A stretch of 64,000 bases of DNA from Psychrobacter sp. BI730 (GCF_013414195.1 NZ_JAATTV010000011.1:1-64000); one strand, 5' to 3'. Shown: positions 27,906-37,182, counted from the stretch's first letter. The notes: generated by a model from the sequence alone, not told the origin. Numbers and translations are program-made.

Positions 27906-28997
27906 ATGACAGACGTAGCTCGTTATCAACAGAAAAGTAAAACTCTTAGTGCATTGAGTATTGCTGGCGTTGCTTTGACACTTGGTCTGGCTGGTTGTAG
28001 CAACAGTGAAACCACTGATGCCGCGGCTGACGGGTCAGCGACGACAGAAGGGCAAAATATCGAGCTACTTAATGTCTCATACGATGTGGCACGTGATTTC
28101 TACAAAGACTACAACCCGTTGTTTGTTGAGCACTACAAAGCTGAAAACCCAGACAGCAATATCTTAATAAAACAGTCACATGGCGGCTCAAGCAAGCAAG
28201 CATTGTCTGTGGCGAACGGCTTGCAAGCGGATGTCGCTACCATGAACCAAGGGTCTGATATTGAGCTGCTTGAGAAAAAAGGCTTGGTTGAGTCAGATTG
28301 GGAAAGCAAATTCCCAGACAACGCAGTGCCGTTTACCAGTACGATCGTATTTTTGGTACGTAAAGACAATCCAAAAAACATCAAAGACTGGGAAGATTTG
28401 ACCAAAGACGGTGTTGAGATTGTCATGGCCAATCCAAAAGTGACAGGTAACGGTCGTTATGCGTTCTTGGGTGCTTATGGTTATGGTCTACATGCTTTTA
28501 ATGAAGATGAAACAAAAGCTAAAGGCTACGTAAAAGACATGCTAAAAAATGTCAAAGTCTATGAAAACGGCGGACGTGCCGCGACAACGACTTTCGTACA
28601 GCGCGGCATCGGTGATGTATTGGTCACGTTTGAAAACGAAGCCAACCTTGCAGCGACTGATTTTGGCGCAGGTCAAGTAGACATCGTTTATCCAAAATAC
28701 TCGATTAAGTCAGAAAGCCCTGTGGCAGTTGTGAAGACGGTAACAGACAAAAAAGGCACTACAGACGCTGCCAAAGCGTATCTTGATTACTTATGGAGTG
28801 AGCCTGCTCAGCAGCTAGCGGCCAATCTATATCTACGTCCTAGCGTTAAGAGCGTGCTTGACAAAAACGGTGACAAATTACCGCCAGTTGAGACTTTCCG
28901 CCCGAACGATGCCTTTGGTACGTGGGATGAGATCATGAGCACTTACTTCAGTGATGGCGGTGTGTTTGACCAATTGGCAATTAACGCGCCTCAGTAA
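27906..28997 (+). CDS. Sulfate ABC transporter substrate-binding lipoprotein, copy 2
   Basis: About 363 residues, paralogous to copy 1 over the whole mature part: the same LLNVSYDVARDFYKDYN, SHGGSSKQALSVANGLQADV and GRYAFLGAYGYGLH blocks. Lipobox LAGC. The start at MTDVARYQQK is supported by GAGG just upstream. An in-frame ATG at 27783 would put 41 non-family residues before the signal peptide. Loop residues differ between the copies (NQESDM against NQGSDI), which could mean different affinity or ligand. It stands directly before cysT and is separated from it by a hairpin. Confidence 0.92.
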   Translation: MTDVARYQQKSKTLSALSIAGVALTLGLAGCSNSETTDAAADGSATTEGQNIELLNVSYDVARDFYKDYNPLFVEHYKAENPDSNILIKQSHGGSSKQALSVANGLQADVATMNQGSDIELLEKKGLVESDWESKFPDNAVPFTSTIVFLVRKDNPKNIKDWEDLTKDGVEIVMANPKVTGNGRYAFLGAYGYGLHAFNEDETKAKGYVKDMLKNVKVYENGGRAATTTFVQRGIGDVLVTFENEANLAATDFGAGQVDIVYPKYSIKSESPVAVVKTVTDKKGTTDAAKAYLDYLWSEPAQQLAANLYLRPSVKSVLDKNGDKLPPVETFRPNDAFGTWDEIMSTYFSDGGVFDQLAINAPQ

Positions 28998-29085
28998 TCA
29001 CTTGCTGAGTAGTTAGAGCAGCTACTGCGCTAACCGCTGGAACGGATTAACTCAATTATTCGTACAGTCAGTCATGAAGCACCCC

Positions 29086-29120
29086 ATAAAGGACATGGTC
29101 GTACGCACTATGTCCTTTAT
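29086..29120 (+). promoter_or_regulatory. Hairpin between sbp2 and cysT
   Basis: ATAAAGGACAT/ATGTCCTTTAT, an 11-bp perfect stem with a 13-nt loop and no strong T tract. In binding-protein operons such hairpins often lower expression of the membrane components relative to the binding protein. That role is inferred here. Confidence 0.6.
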
Positions 29121-29220
29121 ATCATAAGCCGACCAATAATAATTTTGATAACAATGGTAATAATGGTCTTACAGTGAGCACCCTCGCTAAGTACCATCAG
29201 TTAGGCAATAGGACATCACT

Positions 29221-30105
29221 ATGAGTGCAACATCTTCTTCTGCCAGTAAGCCCGGCAATAAAAAAGGTTGGCTGACCCGTTTGCGTCAGCGCAATGTGCT
29301 ACCCGGGTTCGGTCTGAGCATGGGTATTACTGTCTTTAGCTTGTCGTTATTGGTGGTGCTACCGTTTGCCATGATGGCCTATACCACGACGCAGATGGGT
29401 TGGACGGGCTTTTGGGAAACCATTACCCAGCCACAAGTTACTGCCGCTATCAAGCTCAGCTTATGGATGTCATTTTTAGCGATGTTGACCAATATGGTAT
29501 TTGGTACGTTGGTCGCATGGGTGCTTGTGCGCTATGAGTTTTGGGGTAAGTCACTGATTAATGCCTTGGTTGATTTGCCATTTGCACTACCAACAGCCGT
29601 TACAGGTATCTCGCTTGCCACTTTATATGCGCCTAATGGCTTGATTGGTCAATGGTTTGCCAAGTTCGATATTCAAGTAGCCTTTACGCCGATAGGTATT
29701 TGGCTAGCACTGGTTGTGGTGAGCTTTCCCTTTATCGTCCGTGCAGTGCAGCCCGTACTCGCTGAGCTATCGGTTGAGTTTGAAGAAGCGGCTGCGGTAT
29801 TGGGTGCCAATCGTCTGACGACTTTTCGTAAAGTGATTTTGCCGGAGTTATTGCCAGCCTTGCTGATGGGTGCAGGTATGATGTTTGCTCGTGCCACAGG
29901 CGAGTATGGCTCAGTTATCTTTATCGCGGGCAATATTCCGATGCAGTCTGAGATTTTGCCGCTCATCATCATCAGTAAACTTGAGCAATTTGATATTCAA
30001 GGGGCTTCTGCGGTTGCACTATTTATGCTACTCATATCATTTGTTATCTTGTTGACCATTAATATCATGCAGTGGAAACTGTCGCGCCGTGTAGGAGCTC
30101 GCTAA
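29221..30105 (+). CDS. cysT: Sulfate/thiosulfate ABC transporter permease CysT
   Basis: A 294-residue inner-membrane permease with six predicted membrane spans. It has the ABC-interaction (EAA) loop EEAAAVLGANRLTTFRKVILPELLPALLMG. The segment DLPFALPTAVTGISLATLYAPNG is typical of CysT/CysU. Its partner is CysW, which starts one base after the cysT stop codon, so the two are translationally linked. Confidence 0.94.
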   Translation: MSATSSSASKPGNKKGWLTRLRQRNVLPGFGLSMGITVFSLSLLVVLPFAMMAYTTTQMGWTGFWETITQPQVTAAIKLSLWMSFLAMLTNMVFGTLVAWVLVRYEFWGKSLINALVDLPFALPTAVTGISLATLYAPNGLIGQWFAKFDIQVAFTPIGIWLALVVVSFPFIVRAVQPVLAELSVEFEEAAAVLGANRLTTFRKVILPELLPALLMGAGMMFARATGEYGSVIFIAGNIPMQSEILPLIIISKLEQFDIQGASAVALFMLLISFVILLTINIMQWKLSRRVGAR

Positions 30106-30106
30106 T

Positions 30107-31057
30107 ATGCAAATATCTAATAGCTACGACTACCAAAGCAACGCCGCGACCAAAGATACGCCATGGATACGCCGTACCTTTATTGCCATTGCAGTGCTAT
30201 TCATGATTGTCATGTTGGTCATTCCATTACTGGCAGTGTTTTACGAAGCCTTTAAAAATGGTTGGCAGTTGTATATTGCTTCATTAGTAGACCCTGAAGC
30301 TTTGCAAGCGATCAAACTGACATTGATCACAGCGGCGATTGTCTTACCAATTAATATGGTAATGGGCATCGCAATTGCATGGTTGGTCACGCGCTATCAG
30401 TTTAAAGGTAAGCAGCTGGTCACCACTTTACTAGATTTGCCATTTTCGGTATCACCAGTGGTTGCAGGTTTGATGTTTGTGCTGCTGTTTGGACTGAACT
30501 CTACTATCGGCGGCTGGCTTGAGAGTATGGGTTTCCAAGTAATATATGCAGTGCCTGGTATCATTTTGGCAACGTTGTTTGTGACCTTTCCTTTTGTTGC
30601 GCGTGAGCTGATCCCATTGATGCAGACTCAAGGCGACTCTGAAGAGCAAGCAGCGCTAACATTAGGCGCAACTGGTTGGCAAACATTCTGGCATGTGACA
30701 CTGCCTAATATCAAATGGGCGCTGCTATATGGTTTGATTTTGACCAATGCCCGCGCGATGGGTGAGTTTGGTGCCGTCAGTGTGGTATCTGGTCACATTC
30801 GCGGCGAGACCAACACCATGCCGCTATTGGTTGAGATTGCCTATAACGATTATAACTTTACCGCTGCGTTTGCCTTATCGAGCATCTTGGCTGCATTGGC
30901 CTTAGTGACGCTACTGATTCAGCAAGTCATGACCAAGATACAAGAGCGTAAATTTGCTAAGTCTGAGCGGCTTGCCAGCGCACCTGAACTGCCAGTGAGT
31001 GCTAACGCAACGGTCACTACTGAATCGACGAGTGCGGACAGTACTGGCAAGGTATAA
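30107..31057 (+). CDS. cysW: Sulfate/thiosulfate ABC transporter permease CysW
   Basis: A 316-residue second permease: DLPFSVSPVVAGLMFVLLFG and the EAA-type loop EEQAALTLGATGWQTFWHVTLPNIKWALLYG. The hydrophilic Ala/Ser/Thr-rich C-terminal tail of about 45 residues is longer than in E. coli. It lies between cysT and cysA in the usual order. Confidence 0.94.
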   Translation: MQISNSYDYQSNAATKDTPWIRRTFIAIAVLFMIVMLVIPLLAVFYEAFKNGWQLYIASLVDPEALQAIKLTLITAAIVLPINMVMGIAIAWLVTRYQFKGKQLVTTLLDLPFSVSPVVAGLMFVLLFGLNSTIGGWLESMGFQVIYAVPGIILATLFVTFPFVARELIPLMQTQGDSEEQAALTLGATGWQTFWHVTLPNIKWALLYGLILTNARAMGEFGAVSVVSGHIRGETNTMPLLVEIAYNDYNFTAAFALSSILAALALVTLLIQQVMTKIQERKFAKSERLASAPELPVSANATVTTESTSADSTGKV

Positions 31058-31153
31058 CTGCCATTATCTGATAAATGATGTTAATACTACGGATGCAGTC
31101 GCTACTCAGCTACTTGCCACGATACGACAAAAGATATAATAAGAGATACGATT

Positions 31154-31876
31154 ATGAGCATTGAGATTCGCAACGTTAATAAAAAATTCGGCAATTTTAC
31201 GGCTTTGGACAATATCAATATCACTGTGCCGACTGGCAAACTGACGACGTTACTAGGCCCGTCAGGCTGCGGTAAGACCACCTTGCTACGTATTATCGCA
31301 GGTCTAGAATATGCTGACTCTGGACAGGTACTGTTTGATGAGATGGATGTCACCAATACGCCAGTACAGAAGCGTCATATTGGCTTTATGTTTCAGCATT
31401 ATGCACTGTTTCGCCATAAGAACATCGCGGACAATGTGGCGTTTGGATTGACCTTGTTGCCAAAAAACGAACGCCCAAGCAAAGCTGATATCAATAAGCG
31501 TGTGGCAGAGCTGTTAGACCTCGTACAGCTACCACAAGTTGCCAATGCTTATCCACATCAGCTATCAGGTGGTCAGCGTCAGCGCATTGCCTTAGCACGT
31601 GCACTTGCTGTCAAACCGAAGCTGTTGCTGCTAGATGAGCCGTTTGGTGCACTAGATGCCAAAGTCCGTAAAGAGCTGCGCACATGGCTAAAAAACATCC
31701 ACCACGAGCTTGGTATCACCAGTATCATGGTAACGCACGATCAAGAAGAGGCACGTGCGGTATCAGATGAGATCGTCGTGATGAATCAAGGCCGAGTAGA
31801 GCAGGTAGGCACTTCAGAAGAGCTAATACACCAGCCTGCCAATGCCTTTATTAGCGACTTCTTAGATCTTGTATAA
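31154..31876 (+). CDS. cysA: Sulfate ABC transporter ATPase CysA (short form)
   Basis: A 240-residue nucleotide-binding subunit. Walker [10 protein letters not shown] (about 35-43), signature [15 protein letters not shown] (about 137), Walker [13 protein letters not shown] (about 157) and switch His in MVTHDQEEA. It ends at ISDFLDLV, where E. coli-type CysA continues into a TOBE regulatory domain of about 120 residues. That domain is absent and no frameshifted remnant is apparent before the terminator. Last gene of the importer operon. Confidence 0.92.
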   Translation: MSIEIRNVNKKFGNFTALDNINITVPTGKLTTLLGPSGCGKTTLLRIIAGLEYADSGQVLFDEMDVTNTPVQKRHIGFMFQHYALFRHKNIADNVAFGLTLLPKNERPSKADINKRVAELLDLVQLPQVANAYPHQLSGGQRQRIALARALAVKPKLLLLDEPFGALDAKVRKELRTWLKNIHHELGITSIMVTHDQEEARAVSDEIVVMNQGRVEQVGTSEELIHQPANAFISDFLDLV

Positions 31877-31921
31877 GCATTTGATCTAGCGCAATTTAAG
31901 TCAAATTATCAATAGTTGAGC

Positions 31922-31953
31922 AAAAAAAAGACCTACGAAAGTAGGTCTTTTTT
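31922..31953 (+). terminator. Intrinsic terminator of the cysTWA operon
   Basis: AGACCTAC/GTAGGTCT stem with a GAAA tetraloop, A tract before and T tract after. Confidence 0.93.
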
Positions 31954-32051
31954 GGTCTGGAGCATTGCCGCAGATTTATTGTCTTAAACGCTTTTTATAA
32001 GGCACAGTCAAAGAGCTAAAAATCTAAGCGGACACAAGCGGACAATCGTAT

Positions 32052-32381
32052 CTAAGCAAGATCCGATACATCTCTCCTGGTTCCTCTAGGAGTGATTTGC
32101 TCGTAGGTGATGTCTAAGATATCTTGACACCAATCTGGTAAATCATCAGCGACCTCATACCACATCCAAGTACCATCACGTACACAGCTCAAAATACCCA
32201 GTTTTTTCAAATGGTTTAGGTGGCGTGATATCGTTGGTTGTGGCTGGTCAAGCATATCTACCAAATCACCCACGCAACGTGCTTCTTTTTTAAAAAGAAT
32301 TTGAAATATTTTTAGACGTGTCGGATCAGATAGGACTTTGAATAAATCGATAGGTCGTATCGTAAAATTATTATCAGACAT
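32052..32381 (-). CDS. ArsR/SmtB-family transcriptional regulator
   Basis: A 109-residue winged HTH repressor: LFKVLSDPTRLKIFQILF, the Cys-containing EARCVGDLVDMLDQPQPTISRHLNHLKKLGIL, and a wing around CVRDGTWMWYEVAD. The Cys in the RCVGDL segment lies where some ArsR proteins bind metal(loid), but there is no full CxCxxC. No arsenic genes are adjacent. It is divergent from bfd across a 388-bp region with a Fur box, so a metal-responsive role is plausible but not shown. Confidence 0.85.
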   Translation of the reverse strand: MSDNNFTIRPIDLFKVLSDPTRLKIFQILFKKEARCVGDLVDMLDQPQPTISRHLNHLKKLGILSCVRDGTWMWYEVADDLPDWCQDILDITYEQITPRGTRRDVSDLA

Positions 32382-32593
32382 AGGTGAATTCCAATGGGCT
32401 TCGTTAATAGGGGTTCAATATAACAGCAGTTATCTACAAAATCGATTAAAAAATAATCAAATTTACAGTTCATCGTCAATTCACTACCTTTGACAATATT
32501 CGGTTACACGCACACTTATATCCACTTACATAAATGAACTGCCTGTAATATAAGGATACTGTCTCGAAAAATAAATATATCGAATGTGATTGA

Positions 32594-32617
32594 AAATGAT
32601 AATAATTATCGTTATTA
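32594..32617. promoter_or_regulatory. Fur box upstream of bfd
   Basis: An AT-rich palindrome with GATAATAATTATC at its core matches the Fur consensus (GATAATGATAATCATTATC) closely. It lies about 155 bp before the bfd start in the ArsR-bfd intergenic region. Iron-dependent control of bfd by Fur is established in other gammaproteobacteria. Confidence 0.8.
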
Positions 32618-32769
32618 TACTGCAAGCGATAAACGTGATTTCAACGACTAAGTTTTCATTGCTAAAAAACAGTAAATTATCCGTTTATCAATGACACTTA
32701 TCACAAAGGTTTTTATATAAGTGTCGTATGCTGTCATTATCGAATAGTGGTATCCCGAGGAGCCAATCC

Positions 32770-32961
32770 ATGTACGTATGTATCTGCAACAACGTAAAAG
32801 AAAAGCAAATCAAAGCAGCTATTGCTGCAGGTGTTGATACGCTCGATGGTCTAAAAGATACGCTCGATGTAGCAACGTGCTGTGGCTGTTGTGAGCCGAT
32901 GGTCAATGACTACCTAGACGAACACCATGCAAAACTCGATAATCTAGCATACGCCGTTTAA
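32770..32961 (+). CDS. bfd: Bacterioferritin-associated ferredoxin
   Basis: A 63-residue [2Fe-2S] protein that donates electrons for iron release from bacterioferritin. The four cluster Cys are in the Bfd pattern: CxC near the N-terminus (MYVCICN) and a late CCGCC. The start is set by GAGGAG seven bases upstream of MYVCICN. A Fur box lies upstream and two bacterioferritin genes follow after 360 bp. Confidence 0.93.
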   Translation: MYVCICNNVKEKQIKAAIAAGVDTLDGLKDTLDVATCCGCCEPMVNDYLDEHHAKLDNLAYAV

Positions 32962-33321
32962 ATATTATCAATCATATACCTTGTAATATAATACGATAAA
33001 ATATATTCAATATTCTGCATCTAAATTTATTATACATAAAGGGTTGGGTGCAAGCGTCCATATAATCTCACTCAAACGCCAACATGTTACATAACACATA
33101 TCAATACTAGTTGTAGCTAATTATGATTCTCAATTAGCATCTTATTCTTAGTTCATAACGTTACACCCTATACTGCGCCTGTATGCTACTATATTTACCT
33201 GAGATTAGAAGCCATTTTATTGATTTTGATTTTTACTGATCAGTTTGCCAATTATGCTATCCTTATATAATGAATTGTGGATGTATGGTGATCGGTAAAA
33301 ATAAATAGGGGAGTACGCGTT
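32962..33321 (+). promoter_or_regulatory. bfd-bfr spacer with Fur-like palindrome
   Basis: AT-rich, without a gene. It includes the palindrome GCTAATT (33116-33122) / AATTAGC (33132-33138) around an ATGATTCTC centre. This resembles a degenerate Fur site and could control the bacterioferritin pair. Confidence 0.45.
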
Positions 33322-33810
33322 ATGATAGGTAGCCAGAAAGTCATTGATTATTTGAATTTCTTACTAGGTGGTGAGCTTGCCGCTCGTGACCAATATTTTA
33401 TTCATTCAGAGATGTACGCTGAGTGGCACTATGGCAAGTTATACGACCGTATCCATCATGAAATGGAAGACGAAACGCTACACGCACAGAATATCATTCG
33501 CCGTATCTTGATGTTGAGTGGCACGCCAAAGATGTCGGTCGACGCTATCCATATTGGTGCGACTGTCCCTGAGATGTTGCAGTTTGACCTAGATTTAGAG
33601 TACCAAGTACAAAAGCATCTAAAAGAAGGCATCGCACTTTGCGAAGCAGAGCATGACTATGTCACGCGTGAGATGCTGGTTGAGCAGTTGAAAGATACCG
33701 AAGAAGATCATGCGCATTGGCTTGAGCAGCAGCTCCGTCTCATCGACATGATTGGTCTACCGAATTACCTACAAAGCCAAATGGCTGAAGTCACTCCTAA
33801 TATTGTCTGA
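33322..33810 (+). CDS. Bacterioferritin, ferroxidase-competent subunit lacking the heme Met
   Basis: A 162-residue four-helix ferritin fold. Ferroxidase ligands by Bfr numbering are all visible: Glu18 (LLGGE), Glu51 and His54 (DETLH), Glu93/94 (LDLEY), Glu127 and His130 (TEEDH). Met52, which ligates heme at the dimer interface in E. coli Bfr, is Thr. The subunit should oxidise Fe2+ but not bind heme. It is followed 68 bp later by a second, complementary subunit. Confidence 0.93.
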   Translation: MIGSQKVIDYLNFLLGGELAARDQYFIHSEMYAEWHYGKLYDRIHHEMEDETLHAQNIIRRILMLSGTPKMSVDAIHIGATVPEMLQFDLDLEYQVQKHLKEGIALCEAEHDYVTREMLVEQLKDTEEDHAHWLEQQLRLIDMIGLPNYLQSQMAEVTPNIV

Positions 33811-33878
33811 TATCATCCTACATATAAGTAGCATTCACAGTATTTAGCATAAATAACAGAGATTAAGGGAGAAAGGTA

Positions 33879-34358
33879 ATGACAGGGGATAAAGAAGTTA
33901 TTCGCGCGTTAAACAAAGTACTTGGGCAGTCATTGATTGCCATCAACCAGTATTTTTTGCATGCACGTATTGCACGTCATTGGGGTCTAGAGGCGCTTAA
34001 TGACTCATTATATAAGCAATCTATTGCTGAGATGAAATGGTCAGACGACCTAATCGCTCGTATTTTATTGCTAGGCGGTTTGCCAAACTTGCAAGAACTG
34101 GGCAAAGTATTGGTTGGCGAAGATGTACCAGAAATCATTGAGTGCAACCTACGCCTTGAGAGACAAAAATTTGATATTATTACTGATGCCGTCACCTTAT
34201 GTGAAACAAAGTCTGACTATGTCTCCCGCCAGCTATTAGTCACGTTAAAAGATGGCAATGAAGAGTATGAAGACTGGTTAGAGACGCAGCAGGACTTAAT
34301 CAAGAGTATTGGTGTAGAGCGCTACATCCAATCGCAAATGAGTGATGATGACGCATAA
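33879..34358 (+). CDS. Bacterioferritin, heme-binding subunit with broken ferroxidase site
   Basis: 159 residues of the same fold. Heme Met52 is present (AEMKW). Ferroxidase residues are lost: Glu18 is Ser (LGQSL), His54 is Trp, and Glu127/His130 are replaced (NEEY). Glu51 and Glu94 remain. With the preceding gene it forms a complementary pair like the alpha/beta Bfr pairs described in Pseudomonas putida and Neisseria, which assemble mixed 24-mers. GGGAGAAAGG supplies the ribosome site. Confidence 0.93.
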   Translation: MTGDKEVIRALNKVLGQSLIAINQYFLHARIARHWGLEALNDSLYKQSIAEMKWSDDLIARILLLGGLPNLQELGKVLVGEDVPEIIECNLRLERQKFDIITDAVTLCETKSDYVSRQLLVTLKDGNEEYEDWLETQQDLIKSIGVERYIQSQMSDDDA

Positions 34359-34387
34359 TAGTATTAACTATTGATGTAAGTCGTAAT

Positions 34388-34435
34388 AAAAAGCCAGTAT
34401 GAGATTGATAATCCAATCGCTTACTGGCTTTTTTC
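34388..34435. terminator. Intrinsic terminator after bacterioferritin genes
   Basis: A long stem: outer AAAAGCCAGTA/TACTGGCTTTT with an inner GATTG/CAATC pair, then a T tract. Confidence 0.88.
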
Positions 34436-34539
34436 TGTCTATAGATAAGCTATTTTTAACGTTTCGGCTATATAGAATAGAGATGTGTCGTACGTAAAGT
34501 CTCACTTAATAGAAAGCTTTTCTCGATTGAAGACACGCC

Positions 34540-35916
34540 CTAGTATAAACCGCGGCCATCCTCAGGTTTTAAACGTAAAAAATACAGCCCCGAGAGAATG
34601 GTCAAAATGCCCAATATCCAATAAGTGGTTTGGAACGCTACTAGTGTATCCATCTGTAGACGCTCACGTAATAAATTCAATACAGCAGCACCGAACGCAA
34701 TACCAAAGCTAATCGCTAGCTGCTGATTAACTGCCATTAAGCTGTTACCACTACTGGTTTGTGTGCCCTGTAAATCGCCAATCGTAATCGTATTCATCGC
34801 ACTGAACTGCATGGAGTTACAGGCACCCATGATGGTCAGAATAGGTATAAACCATAGCCACTGCGAGGCATCATTAAACTGCGCTAGCACAATGATAAGC
34901 GAACCCATAAACAAGGTATTGTAGACCAGCACCTTACGATAGCTAAACCGTTGAATAATTTTGCTAACCCAAGGTTTGATACCTATAGCACCCACCGCAA
35001 TCGGGGCAAGCAACCAACCTGCCTGCGAAGGTGAGTACTCAAACACCACTTGGAGTAACAAGGGCAGCAAAAATGGCACGGCACTGATACCAAGCCGCGT
35101 AAACAAATTGCCTGTAATACCAATTCGAAAGGTGCGAATATCAAACAAGCTGAGTGGAAACAGGGGAGCTGCTCGCCGTTTGGCATGCCAGACATACGCG
35201 CCTATCAATAGACTTGCGCCCAACCCAAGCAACAACCCATAAACTCCGCGACCTGTCTGTGAACCAAACTCGACAGCCAGTGTAAACCCGCAAGCAGCGG
35301 CAGCAAACAATACAAACCCTGTCCAATCAAGACGCTTAGTATCTTCATATAGCGCTGGCACCAGTTTTTTGCCCATAATAAAACCTGCCACGCCCATCGG
35401 TATATTGATCAAAAATATCCAATGCCAGCTGGCATATTGCACGATATAGCCGCCCAATACTGGACCGACTAATGGTGCAACCAATGCAGGTATCACAGCA
35501 AAATTCATCACAGTTAGCAGCTTATTGCGCGGATAAGACTTAACCAATATCAAGCGAGCGACAGGCGTCATCATGGCACCGCCGATACCCTGTACCACAC
35601 GTGAAGCAACCAAAAAATCTAGCGTTTGCGACGCCGCGCACAGTAATGAGCCAATACAAAAAATGATGACCGCGGATAGAAATACGCGGCGTGTGCCATA
35701 TTTATCCGCTAAAAAACCACTGATAGGGATAAAAATCGCCAAGGTTAATGCATAGCTGATGACGGCCCATTGCATCTTCAATGGTGACTCACCCAGTGCT
35801 TGCGCCATTTGTGGCAACGAGGTATTCAAAATAGTAGCGTCTAAAATCTGCATAAATAGCGCTACCGCTAGCACATAGGGTAAGTATTTATCTTGAGTCG
35901 GGGTGAGCGTTACCAT
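34540..35916 (-). CDS. MFS drug exporter, DHA2 (EmrB/QacA) family
   Basis: A 458-residue hydrophobic protein with about 13-14 predicted spans. DHA2 marks: LDATILNTSLPQMAQALG (motif D1), GFLADKYGTRRVFL (motif A) and RVVQGIGGAMMTPVARLIL, followed by LVGPVLGGYIV (motif C-like). A proton-coupled exporter at the inner membrane. It most resembles MdtD-type members without adaptor (EmrA) genes; no periplasmic partner is adjacent. Substrate not predictable. Confidence 0.88.
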   Translation of the reverse strand: MVTLTPTQDKYLPYVLAVALFMQILDATILNTSLPQMAQALGESPLKMQWAVISYALTLAIFIPISGFLADKYGTRRVFLSAVIIFCIGSLLCAASQTLDFLVASRVVQGIGGAMMTPVARLILVKSYPRNKLLTVMNFAVIPALVAPLVGPVLGGYIVQYASWHWIFLINIPMGVAGFIMGKKLVPALYEDTKRLDWTGFVLFAAAACGFTLAVEFGSQTGRGVYGLLLGLGASLLIGAYVWHAKRRAAPLFPLSLFDIRTFRIGITGNLFTRLGISAVPFLLPLLLQVVFEYSPSQAGWLLAPIAVGAIGIKPWVSKIIQRFSYRKVLVYNTLFMGSLIIVLAQFNDASQWLWFIPILTIMGACNSMQFSAMNTITIGDLQGTQTSSGNSLMAVNQQLAISFGIAFGAAVLNLLRERLQMDTLVAFQTTYWILGILTILSGLYFLRLKPEDGRGLY

Positions 35917-36255
35917 GTGAGTCCCATTGAACGTCTCGTTATGAAGTAAGAAAATAGCGGATTTGCGAACAGATCACTATGCAAGCTGAGTAGTATAAGA
36001 AAGCTTAACTCATAATAAAAGTGACTCAAAGTAACTGATATAAGATAACTTATATAAGAGCAACGATGCGAAGGATTGCTAAAAAGGAAAAGAGGCGAAA
36101 CAAGACAAGAAATTCGATGCGTGCTAATAGCTCGTCTCTTTTTACTTTAGCAGTAGAAACACAACATTGATTACAAGAGAGGACTTTAATATCGTTACGA
36201 GTTCTCGTTATAGTAAACCTTCGCGGCAGTCATAAATACAAACCGAGGATAAATT
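35917..36255. other. Intergenic region MFS / yghU
   Basis: A 339-bp divergent spacer. An imperfect inverted repeat pairs AAAAGAGGCGA (near 36088) with TCGTCTCTTTT (near 36131). No gene seen. Confidence 0.4.
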
Positions 36256-37077
36256 ATGAGTCAAGATAATAATAAATACGTACCACCAAAAGTTTGGACG
36301 CAAGATAAAGACAACGGCGGCAAGTTTGCTAGTATTAATAGTCCAACGTCTGGAGCTCGCTATGATAAAGAGCTGCCCGTTGGTGATGCCCCGTTACAGC
36401 TGTACTCGTTAAATACACCAAATGGTGTCAAGGTAAACATACTATTAGAAGAGCTGGCAGAGCTTGGTATTGACGGGGCAGCATATGATGCCTACAAAAT
36501 CGATATTTCTAAAGGCGAGCAGTTTGGCTCAGGGTTTGTAGAGATAAACCCCAATTCAAAGATTCCAGCCTTGGTCGATCATTCTACTGATACAGCGGGG
36601 GAGCCGATAGCACTCTTTGAGTCAGGCGCTATCCTAATGTATCTAGCAGAAAAGTTTGATAAATTTCTGCCACTGGCTACTGGCAAAGCGCGAGCAGATT
36701 GTCTGTCTTGGATTATGTGGCAAATGGGTAGCGCGCCTTTCTTAGGTGGCGGCTTTGGGCACTTTTATGCGTATGCGCCTGAACCTTTAGAGTATCCAAT
36801 CAACCGCTATACGATGGAAACCAAGCGTCAGCTCGATGTATTAAACACGCATTTAAAAGATCATGAGTACCTATGCGGCAATAATGAATCTGATTACAAC
36901 ATTGCGGATATGATTGTCTGGTCTTGGTATGGCCAGTTGGCACTAGGTAAGCTCTATGATGCAGCAGAATTTTTACAAGTAGAAGACTACAAACACTTGC
37001 AGCGTTGGGCTAAGAAAATCGCCGAACGTCCTGCGGTCAAACGTGCAGTAGCGCTAGAGCTAAAACCAATCGACTAA
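36256..37077 (+). CDS. yghU: Glutathione-dependent disulfide-bond oxidoreductase (YghU-type GST)
   Basis: 273 residues. The N-terminal extension YVPPKVWTQDKDNGGKFASIN and the thioredoxin-fold start LQLYSLNTPNGVKVNILLEEL are specific to the Nu-class (YghU/YfcG) glutathione transferases. IPALVD is the cis-Pro loop and LFESGAILMYLAEK the glutathione gamma-Glu site. In E. coli these proteins reduce disulfides with two bound GSH and lack a catalytic Cys. AGGA ribosome site. Single gene with its own terminator. Confidence 0.93.
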   Translation: MSQDNNKYVPPKVWTQDKDNGGKFASINSPTSGARYDKELPVGDAPLQLYSLNTPNGVKVNILLEELAELGIDGAAYDAYKIDISKGEQFGSGFVEINPNSKIPALVDHSTDTAGEPIALFESGAILMYLAEKFDKFLPLATGKARADCLSWIMWQMGSAPFLGGGFGHFYAYAPEPLEYPINRYTMETKRQLDVLNTHLKDHEYLCGNNESDYNIADMIVWSWYGQLALGKLYDAAEFLQVEDYKHLQRWAKKIAERPAVKRAVALELKPID

Positions 37078-37146
37078 ACTAAGTACTCAGTACAGCTTAG
37101 ATCTAACAGTACAGTTTAAGCATAAATAAACCTTAAACAGAGCAGC

Positions 37147-37182
37147 AAGGCTGATAAGCAAATAGCTTATCAGCCTTTTTAT
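37147..37182 (+). terminator. Intrinsic terminator of yghU
   Basis: AAGGCTGATAAGC/GCTTATCAGCCTT, 13-bp perfect stem, 5-nt loop, T-rich tail. Confidence 0.93.
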
